Assembly (NCBI GenBank): GCA_021199405.1
Contig: JAJQID010000042.1
Location: 1 to 6,947 of the forward strand
DNA: 6,947 nt
Origin: Lachnospiraceae bacterium
GTDB lineage: Bacteria > Bacillota > Clostridia > Lachnospirales > Lachnospiraceae
Direction of reading: 5' to 3'
The notes beneath the pieces were generated by a model that was given only the letters and a program-made list of their open reading frames with translations, searched no databases and had not been told where the DNA came from. The position numbers and the translations under genes are program-made. Positions 1-5,251 of this stretch are shown here, one piece after another. How positions within the stretch are numbered: the stretch's first letter is position 1; every line of letters starts with the position of its first letter.

Positions 1-9
1 TGATGTGTA

Positions 10-2481
10 TTATAGACAGTCCGGGTAGGGGTTGATGAAGCCGTTCAGGCAAAGGCCACGTTTAGAAATGTTGCGATGCCACCATCTGATGTTTGAAAGA
101 CTGGTCAGAGCCATTACCATCTCGTACTCAAATCCATTGACTTCTTCCTCTGCCTGATAAAGGCTGCCTCCGAAAATATTTGTGCTGTGAATCGGAGAGA
201 TTACCGGTGGCAACTGATAAGATGGTTCGCATACAATTTTCCCGGTTTCCAGCCATTCTGTGAAACATTTCTCATAATGAGTCTCCAGGAGCGCTTCAAC
301 ATAATTCCTGATACGGGCAGCAAAACCGAGGGGAGATTTTTCTAATGCACTAAGCGTATCGGAGTCCATCTGATCTACGATTAAATCAACATATTGTCTC
401 AACTCATACCCGTCTATCATATTCATTTGATTCAGATTCTTATGAATAATGTCCTTACAGGTACGAATTTTCTGTTCCGTGCTGAATCTGGAAAACTGAG
501 CTTTTATATACCGCTGGTCAGTCTCTGACATCTTGAATACTCTGGGCGTACTGCCTTCTTTATCACCTAAGTCCACGCGAACCATTTCACTGTCTGTATG
601 ATCAAATTGTGTAGGATAAGGCTTGCCTTTTAAAGTGAATCCTTCTGCAAGGTGTTCTTTTTCTAATTTTACGGTATACCCGTCAATGAAAAAGCTGTCC
701 TCAACTTTCAGAAAGAACTGTGGTATTTGGATTTTGCCAACTTCTTCTGTAAACTCTGTGTTCATGTAAAAATGAGTCATTTTATCCTGTACCTCAGCGG
801 GAATATCAGTGAAACCGTTTTCTGGTTCTGACGAAAAAGCGTCGTCCATCGCTGCCTGCTCTCTGAAGGCATCTTCCAACATAGGAGCCACTCCGTCTGA
901 CAAAGAAGATTCATCCTGATTTTCTTGCCTGTCTGCCAGTTCTTTTGCGAGAGAGGCAGCGTCAAATTCCAGGAATTCTTCCGGTTCCTTTCTGACAGCA
1001 GGACTACTATTCAGTGTGGAATCTTCGCCGTAATGAAAAGTTTCGCGGAACAGGTTTTCCTGGTTATACTCAGGTGAAAGGGCTGGCTGCTGTATATCAG
1101 AGCCTATTCGATAGTCCTTTCCACTGAATCCTGCGCCGTTTAATCCTTTGACGATACCATCCAGCGTGGTCTTGAAATCATAAGAACTGGTCAGTACATA
1201 AGACATGTTTAATGGTGCTTTTCCATGTCTCCGTGTGTAGGGTTGTCGCAGCACACGTCCTACAATTTGCTCTACATCAATCTGACTGGTCTTATTAGCC
1301 AGGGAAGCAAGAATATAAGCAAACGGACAATCCCAGCCTTCTTTCAGGGCATTTACTGTGATGATATAGCGAATCGGGCAATCAGGCGAAAGCAAATCAA
1401 CATTTTTTAATTCATTAACATCCGCCGTCTTGATGGCAATTTCTTTGGCCGGAATTCCGGCCTCTACCAGTTTCTCACGTAGTTTTTCAAAAGTAGTGCT
1501 GTCTTCTTTCCCTTTCGGCTGCGCCTGAAACAGCACAATAGGACGAATATAAACACCATTTCCGGGTTTTGCCGTTTCCTGTTCCAGGTATTCCTCATTA
1601 GCCTGTTTTTCCAGTTGCTTGCGAAGATCAACGGCATCTGCCATTACCTCTCGTTGACTGCTGCGGTTATACACAATCACAGGAAGCTTGACCATATTTT
1701 CTTTTTTTAACTGTAGTGCATCTACATAGCAAAGAATATTGCTTTCTTTCGTAGGGGTAGCTGTCAAGTCCAGCACAAAGCACGGATTAAAATTTTCAAG
1801 CATTTCCCTGCTCAGTTTACTGCGGGCATGATGGCTCTCGTCTACGATTACAAGCGGAGAAAGTTGGTTGATAATCTGGAGCAAAGCAGTCTCATCAGCG
1901 CCCTCTACCGGATGCGTCGGTGTCCCCAATGCTTTTGCCATCTGCGCCAGATTGCCATTTTCCTGTCGGGCTTTCAATGCTTCTTTACGGCCACGAAACG
2001 AATCATAGGACAGCACCATGATAGAAAGCTGTTCACTGACGGAAGTAATATTAAAATTCTGTCCATTTAGAAGCTGTTCTTTTGTGTAAATCTCCACTCG
2101 GCTGCCAAAGTCGGCATTAATTTTTTGCCGATAGGCATGCTCAGGGTTTCGTAGAGCAGCCAGTGTCTGTGTGAGGATAGAATCGGACGGCACAAGCCAG
2201 ACCACCGCTTTAATTTTTGTGGTGGGAAGCGCATCAAAAATGGGACGGATCGCGTTACATGCAAGGAAGGTCTTTCCGCCGCCAGTTGGAACCTTCAGGC
2301 ACAGATTTGGTATGCCGGGCAGAATATTCTGATATGGCGGTATGCCGCCGGAAGTAACCGGAACACCTTTTTCTTCCCAAAAACGGCAAAAAGCCAGAGA
2401 CAGATCGGTTGTGTCATTTAGCAACTCCAGATAACGCGTCAGATCCTTGATTACATTTTTCTGATAGGTCTTTAATTCCAT
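10..2481 (-). CDS. res: Type III restriction enzyme Res subunit (SF2 helicase), truncated at the nuclease domain
   Basis: Res is the ATP-dependent translocating and cleaving subunit of a type III restriction-modification complex, working with Mod on DNA. Of 823 residues, the helicase core is clear: Walker A PTGGGKT at 65-71, motif II DESHH at 214-218, motif III TATPT at 240-244, motif V (TVNALKEGWDCPFA) near 375-388 and motif VI QIVGRVLRQ at 405-413. The start is set by an AAGGAGG site 9 bp upstream that overlaps the mod stop codon, so the two genes are probably translated together. The protein ends ...GFINPYPD-Cys-Leu-stop. In this family the Pro-Asp begins the PD-(D/E)XK nuclease, which normally continues for about 100-150 residues with an E-x-K motif. 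Here a stop follows two codons later, while the next frame reads Ser-Ile-Ile-His-Ile, a plausible nuclease strand. I infer a frameshift (or a sequence error) that removes the nuclease; the rest lies outside the window. The helicase assignment is firm, the truncation likely. Confidence 0.9.
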   Translation of the reverse strand: MELKTYQKNVIKDLTRYLELLNDTTDLSLAFCRFWEEKGVPVTSGGIPPYQNILPGIPNLCLKVPTGGGKTFLACNAIRPIFDALPTTKIKAVVWLVPSDSILTQTLAALRNPEHAYRQKINADFGSRVEIYTKEQLLNGQNFNITSVSEQLSIMVLSYDSFRGRKEALKARQENGNLAQMAKALGTPTHPVEGADETALLQIINQLSPLVIVDESHHARSKLSREMLENFNPCFVLDLTATPTKESNILCYVDALQLKKENMVKLPVIVYNRSSQREVMADAVDLRKQLEKQANEEYLEQETAKPGNGVYIRPIVLFQAQPKGKEDSTTFEKLREKLVEAGIPAKEIAIKTADVNELKNVDLLSPDCPIRYIITVNALKEGWDCPFAYILASLANKTSQIDVEQIVGRVLRQPYTRRHGKAPLNMSYVLTSSYDFKTTLDGIVKGLNGAGFSGKDYRIGSDIQQPALSPEYNQENLFRETFHYGEDSTLNSSPAVRKEPEEFLEFDAASLAKELADRQENQDESSLSDGVAPMLEDAFREQAAMDDAFSSEPENGFTDIPAEVQDKMTHFYMNTEFTEEVGKIQIPQFFLKVEDSFFIDGYTVKLEKEHLAEGFTLKGKPYPTQFDHTDSEMVRVDLGDKEGSTPRVFKMSETDQRYIKAQFSRFSTEQKIRTCKDIIHKNLNQMNMIDGYELRQYVDLIVDQMDSDTLSALEKSPLGFAARIRNYVEALLETHYEKCFTEWLETGKIVCEPSYQLPPVISPIHSTNIFGGSLYQAEEEVNGFEYEMVMALTSLSNIRWWHRNISKRGLCLNGFINPYPDCL

Positions 2482-2490
2482 TTCTGCCCG

Positions 2491-2497
2491 CCTCCTT
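2491..2497 (-). promoter_or_regulatory. Ribosome binding site of res
   Basis: On the minus strand AAGGAGG is a full Shine-Dalgarno match, 9 bp before the ATG at 2481. Its first two bases are the last two of the mod TAA stop codon. This fixes the res start and suggests translational coupling to mod. Confidence 0.85.
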
Positions 2498-4238
2498 ATA
2501 GCCGTGCAATATCGCGGGGAATTTTTTTAAACGTAATACCGAAGCGAAGCAGTTCCTCACTGCTCAGTGCACATCGGTCAGCGTAAATAATATAGTTGTC
2601 CGCTCTTGCGGAGATTGTTGCCAGAAAAGCATAATCCAGAGAGCAGATACGGTCAGGTTCGTAATAAAAATAGTATGCCGTACGATTATAGTTTCCAAGG
2701 AAATAAAGATGTCCATCGGAAACCGGCTCGTGAGACTGTCGGGTTTCAGTATACCAGATATATTCCCGAATTTTGTCAGTTCCTACTGATTCGTTCAATA
2801 TATCTCCGATAAACAGCGGTTCACCTAATTCATAATAACTGAAATTTCCTCCGGTTCCCTCTGTCTTGTTTTTGCCGGATCCATAGCCCTGAATTACGCG
2901 TTTCACACGCTCAGCAGTGATGGTGTCGGCATAGTCGCCAAGCTCCACCAGAATAAACTTCCGATTACCCCCATCTGCCTTGTTCATGTTCAGGACGGCA
3001 TGAGCGGTAGTGCCGGAACCAGCGAAGGAATCAAGGATGATGTCATCTGGAAATGTGGCTATTTGTAAAATTCTTTCTATCAGTCTACATGGTTTTGGAG
3101 TATCAAATTGTAGAGTGTCTTGTAACAAAGGTTTAATTTCATTTGTAGCTTCAACATTTGTACCGACTTCATCATATTTCCATAATGTAGAAACCACTTT
3201 TCCTTTAGATGAATCTAAATACGTTTTTGTCTGTATACTTCCTAAACCTTTTGCCAGGAAAAAATAATTTGGCCATGGCGGAGTGTTGTATCGTTTTTTT
3301 GCAATTTTTTGGGCTTCATTTAAAGGAACCGAAAGCATAATAGCCGGAATATTGTCAGGAACACTACTGCCACATATTTCACTTCGTTTATCAATATCAT
3401 TAATTACCGTCAAATTATAAGGAGCCCATTCCCGAAGCGCGGACAGTAATTTATCTTGACCGTCTTTCCAATGCCTGCCCTTTGGAGGATACATTAACTC
3501 ACCAGTTATCGGATGTTGAATGGCATATACCATACCTTTGTGGTTCTCTGCCCCTGGAGCATGTATGGGTGTTACTTTGTAAGCAGTCGTATCATTATCA
3601 TAATTCACATAGCGAGCATCCATTTCTGCTGTTCGAGATAATCTCTGGGGATTCCATAATAGATTTTTTGAATAAACTAAAATATTGTCCGTCTCGTACG
3701 GAATACCTTTTGCATCATTACGCAGTGAATAATTGTTTTGCCATGTTATTTTTGCGACAAAACAAGAGGTTCCAAATATTTCATCACAAATCATTTTCAG
3801 ATTGAATAATTCATTATCATCAATACTGATAAAAATTACTCCATCGTCTCTGAGCAACTTTTGCAGCAGTTTCAGCCTCGGATACATCATACACAGCCAC
3901 TTGTCATGACGACTTAAATCTTCTCCCTCTTTACCGACCACTTCGCCCAGCCATTTCCGGATTTTTGGATCGCTCACATTGTCATTATATACCCAGCCTT
4001 CATTTCCTGTATTGTAAGGTGGATCGATATAAATACATTTGACCTGCCCTTCATACCGTGGCAGGAGAGATTTCAGCGCTTCCAGATTGTCCCCGTGGAT
4101 AATCATATTTTCGCTGCCATTGTCTTCAGAATGCTGCCCATCGGAATCATAGCTGTACTGTCTTTCCAGTACCCGGTATGGCACATCCTGATGATGATTG
4201 ATTACTTTGTCTTTTCCAATCCAATCTAACGTAGGCAT
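2496..4238 (-). CDS. mod: Type III DNA modification methyltransferase (N6-adenine, beta class), Mod subunit
   Basis: Mod transfers a methyl group from S-adenosylmethionine to adenine N6 in one strand of the recognition site and supplies sequence specificity to the Mod-Res complex. The 580-residue product has the beta-class order: catalytic motif IV DPPY at 72-75 (IDPPYNTGNEGW), then a long variable target recognition domain at about 155-395, then the cofactor motif I DSFAGSGTTAHA at 403-414. Length fits the family. I start it at the ATG at 4238 because an AAGGGGA site lies 7 bp upstream and the protein opens MPTLDWIGKDKVINHH, typical of the family. The frame stays open to a TTG at 4343, but that codon lies in the -35 box of the promoter, so the longer form would not be transcribed. 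It is the first gene of the operon, with res 14 bp downstream. The central third is much more AT-rich than its flanks. No key residue is missing, so methylation should be active. Confidence 0.93.
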   Translation of the reverse strand: MPTLDWIGKDKVINHHQDVPYRVLERQYSYDSDGQHSEDNGSENMIIHGDNLEALKSLLPRYEGQVKCIYIDPPYNTGNEGWVYNDNVSDPKIRKWLGEVVGKEGEDLSRHDKWLCMMYPRLKLLQKLLRDDGVIFISIDDNELFNLKMICDEIFGTSCFVAKITWQNNYSLRNDAKGIPYETDNILVYSKNLLWNPQRLSRTAEMDARYVNYDNDTTAYKVTPIHAPGAENHKGMVYAIQHPITGELMYPPKGRHWKDGQDKLLSALREWAPYNLTVINDIDKRSEICGSSVPDNIPAIMLSVPLNEAQKIAKKRYNTPPWPNYFFLAKGLGSIQTKTYLDSSKGKVVSTLWKYDEVGTNVEATNEIKPLLQDTLQFDTPKPCRLIERILQIATFPDDIILDSFAGSGTTAHAVLNMNKADGGNRKFILVELGDYADTITAERVKRVIQGYGSGKNKTEGTGGNFSYYELGEPLFIGDILNESVGTDKIREYIWYTETRQSHEPVSDGHLYFLGNYNRTAYYFYYEPDRICSLDYAFLATISARADNYIIYADRCALSSEELLRFGITFKKIPRDIARL

Positions 4239-4245
4239 ATAAACG

Positions 4246-4252
4246 TCCCCTT
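4246..4252 (-). promoter_or_regulatory. Ribosome binding site of mod
   Basis: AAGGGGA on the minus strand, 7 bp before the ATG at 4238. It decides in favour of the 580-residue Mod over a 35-residue N-terminal extension. Confidence 0.75.
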
Positions 4253-4266
4253 GTATATAGTACACC

Positions 4267-4297
4267 CGATTTCTAAATAAAAGTCTGATAGAAATCG
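4267..4297. repeat. Perfect 9-bp inverted repeat in the mod leader
   Basis: CGATTTCTA (4267-4275) and TAGAAATCG (4289-4297) are exact reverse complements separated by 13 bp. The repeat sits about 10 nt after the predicted transcription start and some 15 nt before the mod ribosome site. It could be an operator for a dimeric repressor or an mRNA hairpin. No regulator gene is identifiable in the window, so the role is inferred. Confidence 0.6.
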
Positions 4298-4314
4298 AAT
4301 ATTTATCTTTACAT

Positions 4315-4343
4315 ATTATACTTGAATTTCTCGTTACCCTCAA
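4315..4343 (-). promoter_or_regulatory. Sigma-A-type promoter of the mod-res operon
   Basis: On the minus strand TTGAGG (4343-4338), a 17-bp spacer and a perfect TATAAT (4320-4315). Transcription would start near 4308 and give a leader of about 70 nt before the mod ATG. The spacing is optimal and the position directly upstream of the operon fits. Confidence 0.75.
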
Positions 4344-4381
4344 GATTAAAGAATACTTGTTTTATTATAACACGATAATGG

Positions 4382-4412
4382 GAGCCGGGTCTCGTGGTTG
4401 GAGAACCGGCTC
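4382..4412. repeat. GC-rich stem-loop between the 93-residue gene and mod
   Basis: GAGCCGG (4382-4388) pairs exactly with CCGGCTC (4406-4412). Inside, after one G-A mismatch, TCTC pairs with GAGA, leaving a 7-nt loop. It lies downstream of the small minus-strand gene and upstream of the mod promoter, where a terminator would be expected, but no T-run follows on either strand. It may be a weak or factor-dependent terminator or an unrelated structural element. Confidence 0.5.
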
Positions 4413-4437
4413 ATGTGTGACTTACATCATGTCAGAT

Positions 4438-4454
4438 TGATATTGTTAATATCA
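4438..4454. repeat. Small AT-rich hairpin just after the 93-residue gene
   Basis: TGATATT (4438-4444) and AATATCA (4448-4454) form a 7-bp stem with a 3-nt loop, 2 bp beyond the stop codon of the minus-strand gene. With no U-tract it is a poor intrinsic terminator, but it could protect the mRNA 3' end. Confidence 0.4.
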
Positions 4455-4456
4455 GA

Positions 4457-4738
4457 TCAATTGTCCACCCATTCGATTTCCTGCTCAGCATCCCAAAAAG
4501 TTTTACCGTCAAAAATCTGAGCAGATAAGAAAGCACGCTGACACTCCTCAATGCTTTTCCCATCATATTTCCATAACCATTTTTCGTCAGATGGCTGATA
4601 CTGAAATATTTCCATGTGTACAGAATGAGCAGAAGGCATATACCCTTGAAACCAGTATTTAATACCCTTATAAATGAATACTGTGTCCTGACAGGAATAA
4701 ATTCTATTTACAAATTCATTTGGAGATCCATTAATCAT
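4457..4738 (-). CDS. Small acidic protein of unknown function (93 residues)
   Basis: I do not recognise this family. The product is soluble-looking, with no signal peptide or membrane segment. It is rich in aromatic residues (IYKGIKYWFQGY at about 22-33, WLWKYDG at 54-60, and three Trp in the last 40 residues) and acidic overall, about 14 Asp/Glu against 8 Lys/Arg, most acidic in the C-terminal half (WDAEQEIEWVDN). It is probably real: AAAGGGG stands 7 bp before the ATG, closely resembling the mod ribosome site, and a promoter-like TTGACT/TACTAT pair lies upstream. It shares the strand of the mod-res operon but is 218 bp upstream of mod, beyond a hairpin and before mod's own promoter, so it is likely a separate unit. 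A role linked to the neighbouring restriction system is possible but unsupported by any motif. Confidence 0.65.
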   Translation of the reverse strand: MINGSPNEFVNRIYSCQDTVFIYKGIKYWFQGYMPSAHSVHMEIFQYQPSDEKWLWKYDGKSIEECQRAFLSAQIFDGKTFWDAEQEIEWVDN

Positions 4739-4771
4739 ACACTCACCCCTTTGAAATACTTTTTAAAGCCT

Positions 4772-4799
4772 ATAGTATCATTGATCAAGCCAAAGTCAA
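4772..4799 (-). promoter_or_regulatory. Probable promoter of the 93-residue gene
   Basis: On the minus strand TTGACT (4799-4794), 16-bp spacer, TACTAT (4777-4772). Five of six bases match in the -35 box and four of six in the -10. The palindrome TTGATCAA (4781-4788) lies in the spacer, and CATTGA/TCAATG (4779-4784 and 4796-4801) form an inverted repeat over the -35 box, so a repressor could act here. Confidence 0.5.
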
Positions 4800-4801
4800 T
4801 G

Positions 4802-4836
4802 TTAATCTGCATCTTTTTCAAAAACATGCAGATTAA
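4802..4836. repeat. 11-bp perfect inverted repeat upstream of the small-gene promoter
   Basis: TTAATCTGCAT (4802-4812) and ATGCAGATTAA (4826-4836) are exact reverse complements. After one C-C mismatch four T-A pairs extend the stem to a tiny loop, so the whole 35 bp can fold. It begins 2 bp upstream of the -35 box. No T-run follows on either strand, so a regulator-binding site or a scar of a mobile element is more likely than a terminator. Confidence 0.6.
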
Positions 4837-4881
4837 ATGCTTGCTGATGTCATTGATTCTTTCTTAAAACTAAACACCAAG

Positions 4882-4900
4882 AGTTTTTATTCTAAAAACT
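4882..4900. repeat. 8-bp AT-rich hairpin near the module junction
   Basis: AGTTTTTA (4882-4889) and TAAAAACT (4893-4900) pair perfectly around a 3-nt loop. It lies in the most AT-rich stretch of the window (about 20% GC), just left of the composition jump near 4920. Its function is unknown. Confidence 0.45.
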
Positions 4901-4923
4901 AATTTTCAAACAAATAAGAACGT

Positions 4924-4948
4924 ATATGGGATAAGCCCTGTCCCATAT
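4924..4948. repeat. 8-bp perfect inverted repeat at the probable edge of the recombinase element
   Basis: ATATGGGA (4924-4931) and TCCCATAT (4941-4948) flank a 9-bp spacer. The repeat lies exactly where GC content rises from about 20% to over 45%, just before the recombinase module. The ATG of the small ORF at 4947 is in its right arm. It may be part of an attachment site or an operator. The other end of the element is not in the window, so an att role is unproven. Confidence 0.45.
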
Positions 4949-5246
4949 GTTTTACAGATGGCAAAACGGGAGATACAAGGTGAGAGAAAAGAAATCTGAA
5001 ACAACTTCATATGTGATTGAAAGAGAATTTCTCTCCCGCTGCACGTCGGAGGAAATGCTCCGCTGTCTGATCCGGACGCATCTGCAAAAAATTGAAGCGC
5101 CGCCTCACGAAGTTCAGCGGCAAGTCGCGCCTGCCAATAAAGACGCTGCGCGTGGGGCAGGCGCTCCGGATGAAACTTGTAAAAATGAATTGGAAAATGT
5201 CGCTTCCTGCGGTACAATAGCCACAGGGACAGCGGTTGAAAGGTAA
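4947..5246 (+). CDS. Small ORF ahead of the recombinase (99 residues), possibly TnpW-like
   Basis: The first 50 residues look like a compact folded protein: WQNGRYKV, then ETTSYVIEREFLSRCTSEEMLRCLIRTHLQ at about 18-47. This strand-then-helix pattern (T-x-Y-x-V...F...T-x-E-x-x-x-x-L-I) resembles the small TnpW-type proteins found near recombinases of Tn4451-like elements, but I cannot confirm homology. The second half is Ala/Gly/Pro-rich and probably disordered; it overlaps a GC-rich hairpin and the recombinase promoter. The ATG at 4947 has no clear ribosome site. An in-frame GTG at 4980 with GGGAG 7 bp upstream is an alternative start. The stop is 5 bp before the recombinase ATG, so coupling is possible. 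The antisense frame is also open here but shows no family features. Confidence 0.5.
   Translation: MFYRWQNGRYKVREKKSETTSYVIEREFLSRCTSEEMLRCLIRTHLQKIEAPPHEVQRQVAPANKDAARGAGAPDETCKNELENVASCGTIATGTAVER
5127..5164. repeat. GC-rich stacked hairpin upstream of the recombinase promoter
   Basis: GCGCCTGCC (5127-5135) and GGCAGGCGC (5156-5164) are perfect 9-bp arms. Within the 20-nt interval ACGC (5143-5146) and GCGT (5150-5153) form a second stem with a 3-nt loop. The structure would be stable in RNA or as a cruciform. It ends 25 bp before the -35 box and has no U-tract, so it might attenuate readthrough into the recombinase or bind a protein. Confidence 0.5.
5190..5218 (+). promoter_or_regulatory. 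Sigma-A-type promoter of the serine recombinase gene
   Basis: TTGGAA (5190-5195), 17-bp spacer, TACAAT (5213-5218). Transcription would start near 5225, about 27 nt before the recombinase ATG. The promoter lies within the 3' part of the small upstream ORF, so the recombinase can be expressed independently of it. Confidence 0.7.
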
Positions 5247-5251
5247 GCAAC

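Noticed and set aside
3294..3310. A7 and A6 runs (coding strand) in mod as a phase-variation switch
   Set aside because: Both are short, encode ordinary Lys codons in an AT-rich domain, and the frame is intact. Known phase-variable mod genes carry longer tracts or tandem tetra-/pentanucleotide repeats, none of which is present.
4239..4343. 35-residue N-terminal extension of Mod from a TTG at 4343
   Set aside because: The TTG is part of the -35 box of the operon promoter, and the extension covers the leader inverted repeat. The ATG at 4238 has a proper ribosome site and family-typical sequence.
4382..4412. Group II intron domain V
   Set aside because: The GGGAGCCGG opening is reminiscent of it, but there is no GNRA loop, no two-base bulge, no flanking intron domains and no reverse transcriptase.
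4802..4900. CRISPR-like or tandem repeat array in the intergenic region
   Set aside because: The repeats are single inverted pairs with different sequences, not regularly spaced direct repeats.
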